Below, piece by piece: positions 27,040-36,625 of a DNA stretch of 64,000 bases. The position numbers were made by a program, and so were the translations under genes. Origin of the DNA: Methanocella_A sp963792125 (GTDB lineage: Archaea > Halobacteriota > Methanocellia > Methanocellales > Methanocellaceae); NCBI GenBank assembly GCA_963792125.1, contig CAWBVA010000012.1, positions 744,001 through 808,000 of the forward strand, in the 5' to 3' direction. The notes beneath the pieces were generated by a model. It was not told the DNA's origin. It did no database searches and was given only the letters and a program-made list of their open reading frames with translations. Numbering within the stretch: the stretch's first letter is position 1; every line of letters begins with the position of its first letter.

Positions 27040-27561
27040 AGAGCCGCGGGCGATGTCGACGATACGGTCGAGCAATGCGTCGATGCCCTGGCCGGTGCTT
27101 GCAGACACGGGCATCACGACAGCGCCGTCCCCGGCTTCGCCCTTTACCCGGTCGAACGAGGCGCCGGGCATGTCCATCTTGCTGGCGAGGACGATGCAGG
27201 GAATGCCGTGCGCTTTCAGCTCCGCGTGCATCTGCTTCTCGAAGGAGGTCATGCCGCGGGTGGCGTCGGAGACGACCAGCCCGGCGTGCAGCCCGAAGGC
27301 GACTACTTCGCGCGCCACCTCGAAGCGCTCCTGCCCGGGGGTACCGTAGAAATAGATCTTGATCCCCCGGTGCTCCCGGATGCCCAGGTCCAGCGCTACG
27401 GTAGTAGTGCCGACCTTCTGGGGGGCTTCGGTCAGGTGGACGTGGGGGTCGATGGCCCTGACGAGCGACGTCTTCCCGGAGTGGTAGGAGCCAAAGACCA
27501 CGACCTTGGCCCGCAGCCCTCCGTCGTGCCGGTTAAGGTGATCAGAGTAGTGCTCGAACAT
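27019..27561 (-). CDS. Ras-like small GTPase
   Basis: 180 residues from ATG 27561; the frame is open further up, but GGTGGGG precedes this ATG at suitable spacing. G1 is GSYHSGKTSL, the switch region has KVGTTTVALDLG, G3 is GTPGQERF (Gly-Thr-Pro-Gly in place of DxxG), G4 is SKMD and G5 VSAST. This is the archaeal/bacterial Arf-Ras-like group often paired with roadblock proteins. Two roadblock-type proteins occur in the window at 46.7 and 52.3 kb but neither is adjacent. Confidence 0.85.
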   Translation of the reverse strand: MFEHYSDHLNRHDGGLRAKVVVFGSYHSGKTSLVRAIDPHVHLTEAPQKVGTTTVALDLGIREHRGIKIYFYGTPGQERFEVAREVVAFGLHAGLVVSDATRGMTSFEKQMHAELKAHGIPCIVLASKMDMPGASFDRVKGEAGDGAVVMPVSASTGQGIDALLDRIVDIARGSLSALVP

Positions 27562-27733
27562 TACTTCCATCCCCACCAAATATTTACACCACAGGCAATA
27601 ACCTTTTTCCTGATAGCTGGTATTTACAGGGCTGTCGGGGGGCTTTGTTCCAAAAAAGCTCCCTGACTCGCGAAAACCATCTGTGTCCAATGCCCCAACA
27701 AATTGATATACTCAGAATAATGATTAAAAGGAC

Positions 27734-28453
27734 ATGAGTCCCCGCTTCGGCACATCTGAGCTCATAGACATCTTCGTCTCGTTCATAGTCCTTACCTTAG
27801 CGTTCTCCATCAGGGGAGGGATCGGGTCGTTCAGCATGCCGGAAGCGGACACCCTGATCATCACTGCGGTAGGCGTCGGCACCGGCTTCATGCTGCATGA
27901 GCTGGCGCACAAGTTCGTGGCACAGCGCTACGGCTACTGGGCCGAGTACAAGGCGAGCCCCATGGGGCTTATCTTCACCGTCGTCATGGCGGCTATGTTC
28001 GGGTTCGTGTTCGCGGCGCCGGGGGCTGTGATGATACGCAAGATCGGCGGCCAGAGCTCTGTAAACTTCAATGCGCCCCAGTCAGCCTATTCGCCGGACG
28101 ACGACCGCTACTGGGATGCCTACGATGTCAAGACAGGAGGAGAAGAAGGAAAGATCGCGGTAGCCGGGCCGATCACCAATGTCATCCTGGCAGGGTTCTT
28201 CTTCGCAATATTCATGGCACTGCTGACCATGCCGGACGTGGACATGCTTTTCCTGCGGGGGGCGTTCTACGCGATGTACATCAACATCTTCCTGGCGGCG
28301 TTCAACATGATACCCTTCGGCCCGCTGGACGGTGCCAAGGTCTTACGGTCCAGCCCGGTATTATGGGGAGCCGTCGGCCTGCCGGCAATCGTCGCTACGC
28401 TGATCCTGATGTTCAGGATAGACCTGTTTTACAACATCATAGGCATAATCTGA
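27734..28453 (+). CDS. M50 family site-2-type metalloprotease
   Basis: 239 residues, about six membrane segments. The zinc-binding HELAH lies in the second or third helix (residues about 55-59), and NMIPFGPLDGAKV supplies the Asp ligand of the second motif. No PDZ or CBS domain, so it belongs to the short archaeal group. It would cleave membrane-embedded substrates. It ends at the very base next to the polC stop on the opposite strand, a convergent pair with no gap. Confidence 0.9.
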   Translation: MSPRFGTSELIDIFVSFIVLTLAFSIRGGIGSFSMPEADTLIITAVGVGTGFMLHELAHKFVAQRYGYWAEYKASPMGLIFTVVMAAMFGFVFAAPGAVMIRKIGGQSSVNFNAPQSAYSPDDDRYWDAYDVKTGGEEGKIAVAGPITNVILAGFFFAIFMALLTMPDVDMLFLRGAFYAMYINIFLAAFNMIPFGPLDGAKVLRSSPVLWGAVGLPAIVATLILMFRIDLFYNIIGII

Positions 28454-31400
28454 CTACATAAAGTCGGAAAGGCCCATCTGCTTGCTTTTATCGTTCTCGA
28501 AAAGGCTCTGGATCGACAGGCTGAGCAATTCCAGCCGCTGGATGGTGTACTTCGACACTTCGTACTCTTTCGCGATGGCGAGGGAGACAGCCATATATTT
28601 GGTCACCGCGCCCTCGTGGACAGTCAGGATGACCCGGCCTCCGCCACATTTAGGGCAGGTACCGGTCAGGGGCGGCCTGCGGTATTTGGCGCCGCACTTC
28701 ACGCAGCGCATCTGCTGCGTCGAAAACGCGCGCAGGTTGCCGATCAGGTCGGGCAGGAAGTGGGAGTTGATCACCCGCTCCGCGACGTCCCTCTCGTCGA
28801 CCGCCCGGATACGGCGGGCGAGCTGGAGCTGTGCCCGCAGCTTGTCTTCCATGCTGCCTAACGTCTTGTATGCCGAGTTGGCCGGCCCGGCGGCGATGTC
28901 GCTGGTGCCATGAGTGAACATGAATCCTTCATACTGCGGAGGCGTGCCCAGCCGCTTCGACACCAGGTCAATGACCTTTTCAAGGTCCTTGGGTGTCTTC
29001 AGCTCCCGCGTGGCGAGGTAGAACTCTCTCGGGTAGCGGGCCATGACGTCTATATTATGTGATTCTTTGTCGATCTCCTTGGGGTCTATCCTCATGGTCA
29101 GCACCAGCGGCGCGTCCATGCGGCCGCCGCGGCGGTCCGGCAGATACGACCGCGAGAAGTTGATCAGGCCGTCCAGCAGCATCATCACGCAGTCCTCGTC
29201 GCCGTCGCAGTTGCGCCGCTTGGCCGCGTGGAAGAACGGGTGCGCATATCCTGCCGATGCGCCGGTGAAGCCGAGGATACGTCCGAGGACGCCTGCCGAC
29301 GTATGGGGGGCCAGCCCGATCACCAGCTGCCCGATCAGGTCTTCCTCTTTTGCCGCGTTATAGAAGCGCGGCTGGCCGTAGAACTTTTCCAGCAGGTCGT
29401 CGAGGAAGTTGCAGACCTTGATCAGATACCCCGAACAGTCGTGGGACAGGACGATGTCCTGCACCTTGAGCTCGAACACCTGTTCCGGGGAAGTCAGCGG
29501 TTTGCCGTAAATATCATTCTCGTATCCCAGCTCACGCGCTTTCTGCACCGTGAGGCCGATCTCCCTTGGTATGAAATGGGTGAGGGGCACGTCGCTCAGG
29601 TCATAGCGGATGGTGCCGTCCTTGAACACGAACACCCCGTGTTTCGCCCGGAGGATGCCCTTTTCCAGCGGCTCGGGGGTCTTCTCCTTCGAGATAAGGC
29701 CCTGCACGCCTTTGAGCGCTTCGAAGTTGCCCCGCTCGCCGACGTTCTTCAGCGCCGCGAAGTAGAGGCTTTTGACGTCGATCTTCCGGGGGGCGTTGGC
29801 CGTCGCCGGCTTGTGGCACCGGGGGCACTCGCCTTTGAACCCGTAGATCTTGCACTCGGGACAGCCGTACAGCGGCTCTGTGTGGCCGCCGCACTCGCAT
29901 TTGTTCTGGAACGTCTTTTTGCCGCAGGCCTCGCAGGTGCGCTGGCCGATCTCGATGCTGATTTCACCAATGCGGTCGTTCATGGACTTGCTGTAGGAGC
30001 TGGCGTCCTGCAGCGACCGGTGGATGCCGCCTGCCTCGCCCACCGGGAACAGCACGTGCACCGGCGGCTTCATCTCACGGAGCTTGCTCTTCTCGGGCCG
30101 GCCCATGCGGGCGCCTATCCTGGTCGGGGCCCGTTCCATGACCGTTATGCCGCTCAGCGCCGAGATTGCCTTGCAAGGGTGCGGGTCCAGGCTTGCGTAG
30201 ACGTTCCTGTCTTTCATGGTGAGATCGGGGTTCAGGCCCAGGCACCGGCAGAGGACGACAGTCTCCTGTTCCGGCACGATAACGACCTTCTCACGGAGCG
30301 TGTGAGGTATTAAAAGCACTTCGAGCTGCCGCTTATACCGGGGCTCCAGCGGTAACCTCAGGCTGCCATCCTCGACCGTTCCGTTTGTGCTCACGTAGTC
30401 AGCCAGGCAGACGATGTCGTCCAGGCTGAAGATCATGCCACATATATGTATAATCCGGGTGGAGGGGCACGCCGTACTTCTCCGAAACCGAGAACGCGTC
30501 GGCTGCCGAGCCGATTCTGACCGCGTCCTGCGTCTTCTCCTGCAGGTCCTGCTCCCACCATTCTGCCACGTAGGGCGAGGGCACCAGAATGTGGTTGTTT
30601 TCCAGGAAGTCGCCGAAGTTGATGATGATCTCGCCGTTGTCCAGTATCTCCGAGACGTCCGGCCGGAGACTCCTGGCTTCCGCCTCGTTCTTGATACGGA
30701 CCACGTCGCCGTTGATCAGCCTTACCGTAGGGCCTTCGAGGCTGTCCACCGGGACCATCGCCGCCGCCTTGCCGGGGCGCTCTACTTTCAGCTGTGTGCC
30801 CGTGGCGATGAAGTCATCCATGATGATCATGGAGGCGGGATGGATGCCGGCGGTCGCGAAGCCGGTGTTACGTGAGCGTCCGTAGCGGAGCCGGAACCCG
30901 CCTGCCCGGGACGGGTGGCCGAACACGGGACGGCCTGCGATCAGGTCGATCAGGAACTTGTCCTTCGGCTTGACCTTATTCTCGTCCTCGCCCGAGGAGG
31001 CCGGCTTCGAGCCGGCAATGATCTTGTCCAGGAACTCCCACCCGTCGAACTTGAGCTTGTCCACGTGCTTTTTCACTTTGGGGGCCTTGAGGATGATGCC
31101 CTCGGCGATGACCAGCGCGATGCCGCCCCTGACGCGGTTCGTTTCCACCCGGTCGAGGTCGCGGTAGCCCTGCACTTCTGCGTCCTCGGTGGGCTCGCCG
31201 TCCACGCAGATGGGACAATTGCGGACGATGAGCCTGATCTCCTCGTCGGTGGGCGAGTACTGCAATCCGGCGACTGACTGGTAGAGCATGATCTCTTCCA
31301 CGTACCGCTCGACCTCGTTATCCCTGGGCTTGTAAGGCGCCAGCCCGACTTTACGGCGGACGTAGTCGGCGGCCAGCACGGCGAGAGCCTCGGCTGTGCC

Positions 31401-31853
31401 GCCGGCGCTCCGGATGGGGCCGGCGAAATAGACCTTGATGTACTCGGTGCCGTCGTCGTTCTTGCCCAGCGAGACCTGGGAGATGCCTTCCAGCGGCGCG
31501 GCGACCACGCCCTCGGTGAGAACGGCCACGGCGGTTCGTATTGCGCACTGGATGGCATCCACGCGGTTGTCGAAACTGCCCACCAGTCCCTCGGCTATGT
31601 CGGCGGCCACCTGCAGCGAAGCCTCTTCCCGGGACATCTTCTCCTCGCACTTGCGGATGTGCGCGGCCAGCCCCTTGACCCCCATGAGCACCTCCACGCG
31701 GTCGGCCAGGTCCGCAGCCGAAGGCACCTCTACCTCCAGCGACGGGTCGTAGCCCTGCGCTCGCGCAGCTTCGGCTATGGCACGGCAATGGCTTAGCTCG
31801 GACTCGAGCTTCTTAAAATAGGCCTCCTGCGCTTCGCTGGTTTTTTGCTTCAT
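28454..31853 (-). CDS. polC: DNA polymerase II (PolD) large subunit, frameshifted
   Basis: DP2, the polymerase subunit of the euryarchaeal replicative PolD. The catalytic motif KRRNCDGDEDCVMM is present. Zinc-finger clusters are CEACGKKTFQNKC/CPECKIYGFKGECPRC and CVKCGAKY/CPKCGGG. The C terminus QMGLSDFM resembles a PCNA-binding PIP box. The frame breaks near 30430 by one extra base; removal gives YMWHDFSLDDIVCLADY and a 1132-residue protein, normal for the family. I chose ATG 31853 (MKQKTSEAQEAYF); the open frame upstream crosses the promoter region. No intein is present. Confidence 0.93.
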
Positions 31854-31965
31854 AACGATAACTTCAGTAACGCGCCCAAACGCATAAGCATGACGGGCAA
31901 TCGCCGGGTTTTCATGCGGCAAATTATACGAAGGCATGCAACATAAATGGGCGCGATTCATCCGG

Positions 31966-31976
31966 ATATATTTAAG
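31966..31976 (+). promoter_or_regulatory. TATA box of the HEAT-repeat gene
   Basis: ATATATTTAAG lies 31-41 bases before ATG 32007, so the transcript should start within about 10 bases of the start codon. It is in the divergent gap with polC, whose own TATA-like GTATAATTT lies at about 31918-31928 on the minus strand. Confidence 0.5.
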
Positions 31977-32006
31977 AGCAATAATCGCAAACAGTAATTG
32001 ACAGGT

Positions 32007-32531
32007 ATGATCCACATTCGTCTGACAAGACTTATACCGTTACAAGCGGTAACTATGTGCCTGCTGTCAGGCACGGCCAGCGCAAGCACCAGAGGGTACG
32101 ATGCCATCGGAAACCCCTTTTCGGGCCTGCTAATCCTGCTGGGATTGCTCTTCGCTTTCGCCCTGTTCTGCTATTCATACCTGCTCCTGGACCGGCTGGA
32201 ACAGCGGAGGGTCGACCGGATGAGAAAGGATAACGACGTCGATGGGCTGATCAAGGCGCTCCGGTCTTCGTGGCTGGGGCCGAAGGCTGCGCGTGCGCTG
32301 GCATCGACAGGAGATGAGCGGGCAGTGGAGCCTTTGTTGAGCGCGCTGGGCGACCGGAGGGAGTACATACGGAAGGCGGCCGCGGAAGCCCTGGGAAAGC
32401 TGGGCGACTCACGCGCAATCGAGCCGTTGTCTGCCGCCATGGGCGACAGGTATGCCAGCGTCAGGGACTGCGCACGCATGGCCCTGGAACACATCCAGAA
32501 AAGAAAGGGACAGGGCGCCGGTACCGCCTAG
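32007..32531 (+). CDS. Membrane-anchored HEAT-repeat protein
   Basis: 174 residues. Residues 1-28 look like a signal or first helix and residues about 38-63 form a clear membrane segment (LLILLGLLFAFALFCYSYLLL). The C-terminal 100 residues hold about three PBS-lyase-type HEAT repeats (WLGPKAARALASTGDERAVE, YIRKAAAEALGKLGDSRAIE, SVRDCARMALE). The role is probably protein binding at the membrane. ATG 32007 fits the TATA spacing better than the in-frame TTG at 31998. Confidence 0.78.
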   Translation: MIHIRLTRLIPLQAVTMCLLSGTASASTRGYDAIGNPFSGLLILLGLLFAFALFCYSYLLLDRLEQRRVDRMRKDNDVDGLIKALRSSWLGPKAARALASTGDERAVEPLLSALGDRREYIRKAAAEALGKLGDSRAIEPLSAAMGDRYASVRDCARMALEHIQKRKGQGAGTA

Positions 32532-32622
32532 ACGTGGCAGAAGCCGCAGGCACTTTTATTAATGAAGCGAAGAAATGATTTGAGCGTCCGACGATGTTCC
32601 GGCCGGACAGAGGGGAATTCAT

Positions 32623-33162
32623 ATGGCTAAAGCATCTCATGAGAAGCACAAGGAGAAGGCAGAAGGCAGACAGTATACGGTAGCGGTCATCACGGTCAGC
32701 ACCTCCCGGTTCGAGAAATACGGCAACAGCAAGAATCCCGGGGACTGCGAGGACGAGTCGGGCCGGATCATCATCGACCTGCTGGAAAAGGCAGGGCACA
32801 AGACAGCCTACTGGCTGCTGAAGGACAACCTGCTCGACATCGAGACCACTCTCATAGAGATGCTGGAACGGGCTGACGCCGCTATCCTGTGCGGGGGCAC
32901 AGGGCTGACGGCCAGCGACGTGACCATCGAGGCGGTGACGCCCCTGCTGGAGAAGACCATCCCCGGGTTCGGCGAGCTGTTCCGCCTGAAGAGCTACGAG
33001 GAGATCGGCACCGCCAGCGTCCTTTCCCGTGCCATGGCCGGCGCGATCAGGGGCAGGGCAGTGTTCTGTATCCCCGGCTCGCCCAACGCCGCGAGACTGG
33101 CCGTCTCCGAGATCATCGCCCCGGAGCTGAGCCATATCATCTCGCACATCAGAACACACTAA
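32623..33162 (+). CDS. moaB: Molybdopterin adenylyltransferase MoaB/MogA
   Basis: 179 residues. The family motifs ILCGGTGLTASDVTIEA and CIPGSPNAARLAV are present, and the N-terminal VAVITVSTSRF opens the MoCF-binding fold. It adenylates molybdopterin before metal insertion. A 15-residue basic N-terminal extension precedes the fold. It stands alone, followed by a 0.7-kb gap of repeats. Confidence 0.92.
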   Translation: MAKASHEKHKEKAEGRQYTVAVITVSTSRFEKYGNSKNPGDCEDESGRIIIDLLEKAGHKTAYWLLKDNLLDIETTLIEMLERADAAILCGGTGLTASDVTIEAVTPLLEKTIPGFGELFRLKSYEEIGTASVLSRAMAGAIRGRAVFCIPGSPNAARLAVSEIIAPELSHIISHIRTH

Positions 33163-33321
33163 AATCGGATTAGTCTGGATTCGTCCGCGGGATGGGTTGA
33201 AGATCGTTTCGTGGCTGTGCATAGCGGTACGCGGGACGCGGTTTACAGGCCGCAGAGAACTAGGTAAATGATAAATGGTTATTATCTTGTAATGGCTTTG
33301 AAATCGGGCCTTGCCAAGCTT

Positions 33322-33463
33322 ATGCGACCCCTGTCACGCTCGCCAAGTTCGCCAAGAGCCAAGGGCGCCAAGGACGTGTCATGAGAGGACTAATCCCTGT
33401 TTTTTTAATAGTCTTGGCGCCCTTGGCTCTTGGCGAACTTGGCGAGCGTGACAGGGGTCGCAT
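33322..33463. repeat. Perfect 51-bp inverted repeat
   Basis: Arms 33322-33372 and 33413-33463 are exact reverse complements over 51 bases with a 40-base centre. The arm begins ATGCGACCCCTGTCACGC and continues as GCCAAG-type words (CGCCAAG, GAGCCAAGG, GCGCCAAG). The centre includes a T7 run. Such complete identity in a non-coding stretch implies recent formation, gene-conversion-like correction or strong selection on the hairpin. No gene overlaps it. Confidence 0.95.
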
Positions 33464-33480
33464 TGTATCAACAAGAACAA

Positions 33481-33675
33481 TTTTCATGGGAGTCGGTCGA
33501 TGACCAGGGTTTAGGTCAGGTATGAATGATGAAAAAACGGCCCCGGCTATGCGTCGCCAGCCTGGCCTGCGGCAATCGCACGCGCGCGAGCGGCCGCCAG
33601 GATTGCCGATTTGATGATGTTTTTCATAGGAGTCGATCGATGACCGTCGCCACGGTCAGGCATTAATGATGAAAA
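33481..33675. other. Duplicated 55-base structured element
   Basis: Copy A (33481-33535) and copy B (33621-33675) align without gaps over 55 bases, both starting TTTTCAT and ending ATGATGAAAA. Each can form an outer stem TTTTCAT/ATGAAAA and an inner hairpin: TGACC/GGTCA in A, extended to TGACCGT/ACGGTCA in B. The changes between copies fall mainly in the loop, keeping the pairing. Between them lies a (CG)4 element flanked by CGGCAATC (33570-33577) and GATTGCCG (33601-33608). No coding frame covers the area. The rest of the 33163-33876 gap holds CTCTGCG-type repeat and another short inverted repeat (CGCAGTTTC at 33689, GAAACTGCG at 33737). Confidence 0.65.
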
Positions 33676-33876
33676 GTTTTTCATGAGACGCAGTTTCTAT
33701 TTTAAACAGGGCTAAGTGAAGTGTAAAACATAATAGGAAACTGCGCTCTCTGCGCCCCTCTGCGAACTCTGCGGCCTAAAACGGTTCCTGGCGTTTCAGA
33801 TCGCAAACACAGGGATGGCCGGAGTATCGAAGAGCATAAATATCAACAGGCTGTTTTTTATTCAGAGGGATGGCTC

Positions 33877-34476
33877 CTGGACAGCGCTAAAGTAAGGAAG
33901 ATCGGTGGCTACAGCGGCATCGCTGCCATCGCTGTCTACATGCTGGGCACTATCCTGGCAGCCATTCAACTGCCCTCGCATTTCAGCCCGTTTGACATTT
34001 TGATCAGCAACCTCGGTAACTATGCCGGTAACCCGTCGGGCGCCATATACTATAACGGGGGCGCCGTTATCACCGGCCTGCTGCTCGTGCCGTTCTTCGT
34101 CAGCGTCGGGCCCTGGTACGACATTGCGAAGAATAGTAAATTTTTCTATACCGGCGCTGAACTGTTCGGGATAGTACTGGCGCTGGGCATGATCATGCAG
34201 GCTATCTTCCCCCAGGGCACGACTCTGCACCGGCCATGGTCTACCGTCTGTTTTCTCTCGATGCTTGTCATGCTGCTGCTCGCGAACGGGGCGCTGCTCA
34301 AAAACCCGAAGTTCAACAGGCTGATCGGCTACTACGGCTTTGCGGCGGCGCTGGCGAGCCTTGCGTTCATGGCGCTCTACGCGATGGACAAATCGCCGGT
34401 CATCCTGGAATGGATTGCCGTCTACGCAGGCCTGCTCTGGGTACTGCTGCTTTCTTTTAACGCGCTAAGATCATAA
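33877..34476 (+). CDS. DUF998 family membrane protein, copy 1
   Basis: About 199 residues with six membrane segments. SPFDILISNLGNYAGNPSGAI is the family motif region after helix 1. The start is unclear: the conserved N terminus LDSAKVRKIGGYSG begins at a CTG (33877) shortly after AGAGGG, while the ATG at 33870 is out of frame by one base. Deleting one C between them would give a normal ATG start (MALDSAKVRK), so an extra base here is likely. It is tandem with a close paralogue 70 bases downstream. Confidence 0.75.
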   Translation: MDSAKVRKIGGYSGIAAIAVYMLGTILAAIQLPSHFSPFDILISNLGNYAGNPSGAIYYNGGAVITGLLLVPFFVSVGPWYDIAKNSKFFYTGAELFGIVLALGMIMQAIFPQGTTLHRPWSTVCFLSMLVMLLLANGALLKNPKFNRLIGYYGFAAALASLAFMALYAMDKSPVILEWIAVYAGLLWVLLLSFNALRS

Positions 34477-34544
34477 TACCGTTCAAGGCAATCGTTACGA
34501 AGGGCATAAGTAGCCACAGGCATATCTTATCCAGAGGGATCGCT

Positions 34545-35162
34545 CTGGACCACGCGAATCTAAGAAAGATCGGCGGCTATTTCGGCATCGCCGCCGTTGT
34601 CGTCTACGTCTTGTGCAGCATCGTCTCGGCCTTGCAGTATCCGACACAGTTCAACCCGGTCAGCAACTGGATCAGCGACATGGGCAACTATGACCTGAAC
34701 CCGTCGGGCGCGATCATCTATAACGCCGGCGCTTTCGTGGCCGGGCTGCTGCTCGTGCCCTTCTTCGGGTGCCTGGCCAGCTGGTACTACGTTGAAAGGA
34801 AGGACAAATATTACTATGTGGGCGCGGAACTCTTCGGGTTCATCGGGGCGCTTGGCATGGTCATGCACGCAGTCTTCCAGGAGGGCACTTCGTTACACTT
34901 TCTCTGGGCGACGGTCTGCTTTGCTTCGCTGGTCGTCGTCCTCATTATCGCCAACCTGGCACTGCTGCGAAACCCGATATTCAACAAGCTCATCGGCTAC
35001 TACGGTTTCATCGCGGCGCTGATTGGGGTGGTCTTTTTCGTGCTGTTCGTAGGGATGACTGACACGCCGAAATTCATGGAATGGCTTGCAGCCTACGGCG
35101 CCTTCCTGTGGATTCTGCTATTGTCTTTTAACGCGCTTAGCCCGAAAAAGGCCGGCAGGTGA
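34545..35162 (+). CDS. DUF998 family membrane protein, copy 2
   Basis: About 205 residues, paralogue of the preceding gene along its whole length (NPVSNWISDMGNYDLNPSGAI, GLLLVPFFGCLASWYY). The family-wide N terminus LDHANLRKIGGYFG is in frame, but the codon where copy 1 has ATG is ATC (34539), and no ATG, GTG or TTG lies between it and the upstream stop. Start therefore is CTG 34545, ATC 34539 or an internal TTG at 34611. Function of DUF998 proteins is unknown. Confidence 0.78.
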   Translation: MDHANLRKIGGYFGIAAVVVYVLCSIVSALQYPTQFNPVSNWISDMGNYDLNPSGAIIYNAGAFVAGLLLVPFFGCLASWYYVERKDKYYYVGAELFGFIGALGMVMHAVFQEGTSLHFLWATVCFASLVVVLIIANLALLRNPIFNKLIGYYGFIAALIGVVFFVLFVGMTDTPKFMEWLAAYGAFLWILLLSFNALSPKKAGR

Positions 35163-35175
35163 AAAGCTGGCAGTG

Positions 35176-35191
35176 GTTCGCGCGCGCGAAC
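35176..35191. repeat. (CG)n palindrome
   Basis: GTTCGCGCGCGCGAAC, a perfect 16-base palindrome in the 48-base convergent gap between the DUF998 copy 2 and the M20 peptidase. It may act on both transcripts' ends; one of the (CG)n group. Confidence 0.6.
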
Positions 35192-35210
35192 GGGCAGACC
35201 GGCCTCCCGC

Positions 35211-36337
35211 TCATTTTAACATTTTTAGCAAAAGACGCTCGTAGACGTCCACGGCACTGCGGAGCTGGCCCAGATCAAGGTACTCGTCCACCACGTGGGC
35301 CTGCTCGATGCTGCCCGGACCGATGACCACCGTCGGTATGCGCTTTGCGCGGAACGCCCACATGTCACAGCCCGCCGGGAAACCCGACCGGCTCCGGGTC
35401 GATGCCCGATTCCCCGAGCACCGCTGACGACAGCCGGACGACGGCTTCGTCCCGGTCCGTGGACGAGGGCGGATAGGCGGACAGCAAATCTAGAATCCAC
35501 CTCTGCCTTGTGCCTCCGTGAAAAGCGGCTGACCAGACGGCGCAGTTCATCGTAGGCCGACTCGATGCTTTCGCCGGACACCATCCGGCGGTCGATGAAG
35601 AAAGTACAGCTCTCCGGTACCACGTTGATGCGCTCACCCCCGTAGATCATCGTGACCTCGGACGACGAACGGCCCAGCATCGGGTCGGTATTTTTCCTCA
35701 CCCGGTAGCCGTAGGCCTCTATGGTCTTTATCAGCTTGATAGCGATCGAAATGGCATTGGTGCCCTGGGACGGCCGTGAGGCATGCGCCGCCTCGCCGTA
35801 GACCGTGATGATAGGCCGGATGGCGCCTTTGTGGGCGATGGCGACGCGCAGGCCTGTCGGCTCCCCGATGACCGCCGCCGCAGGCGCATAGGTCTCCAGC
35901 AGCTTCCTCGCGCCTGTCGACCGGCCCGTCTCCTCCTCGACGACAGCGGCAATAGCGGCGCACCCTTTGACCCGGCCCTTCACCCTGGCCATCGCTTCCA
36001 TCATGGCCGCCATCGAACCCTTGGCATCCGTGGCGCCTCTGCCGTAGATACGCCCGTCTCGTACCGAAGGGACAAAAGGAGGCGTCTCCCACCCGCTAAC
36101 ATCCAGCGCCGGGATGACATCCTGATGCGTGCAGAGCATCAGCCCTATGGGCCCTGAGCCGACCTTGCCGATCACGTTGTAGCGATCACTGTCCACGGCC
36201 TGCATCTCGACAGCCATGCCCAGTTCCCGGAACTTTCGCTCAAGGCAGACAGCAAGCGGCGTCTCAGAGCCGGTGACAGACGGGATAGCAATAAGGTCCT
36301 GCAGGATGCTCTCTGCCGTTACGTTGGTGACGCTCAT
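35211..36337 (-). CDS. M20 family peptidase (ArgE/DapE type), frameshifted
   Basis: Zinc amidohydrolase. CTHQDVIPA (HxD), GRGATDAKGSMAAM, EEETG (catalytic Glu pair) and GEPTGL are in order, then the dimerisation domain (SRPSQGTNAISIAIK). Two extra bases are inferred, near 35493 and near 35380. The corrected third frame contains GCDMWAFRAKRIPTVVIGPG and ends at TGA 35211 after RLLLKMLK, for 374 residues. The substrate, acetylornithine or succinyl-diaminopimelate or another acylated amino acid, cannot be decided. Confidence 0.85.
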
Positions 36338-36378
36338 TGGAAAAAGGTTAGCTGCGAAGGTATATTGCTTTTGTTGTT

Positions 36379-36575
36379 GAGGTCACGGAGGTTTCAGAGG
36401 TAGCAGAGCTCAGCACAGAGGTCACAGAGGTCACAGAGGTACGACACAGAGGTTTATATTTAATTAGAAGGCTCGATATACAGCCTTTTTCTTGAATAGT
36501 CCTCTGTGACATACCTCTGTGCCTTTGTGACCTCTGTGCTGAAGCTCTGCGACCTCCTGGAACCTCCGTGACCTC
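36379..36575. repeat. Long inverted repeat of CACAGAGG type
   Basis: Arms 36379-36452 and 36501-36575, about 75 bases each, starting GAGGTCACGGAGGTT and pairing along most of their length, with GCACAGAGGTCACA words inside. The 48-base centre is AT-rich (TTTATATTTAATTAG). It fills the gap between the M20 gene and the DUF4013 gene, in the same position and style as the repeat at 17493. Confidence 0.75.
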
Positions 36576-36625
36576 AGTACAAATAGCGAAAATGATTTTA
36601 CCGCTAAGCCCTATTGTATACCATC

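Noticed and set aside
28454..31853. Intein or split gene as cause of the polC break
   Set aside because: No intein blocks or extra domain; the two frames abut exactly and a one-base change restores the protein.
33163..33876. Mobile element or integration site
   Set aside because: No transposase, integrase, tRNA or target duplication; only hairpins and repeats.
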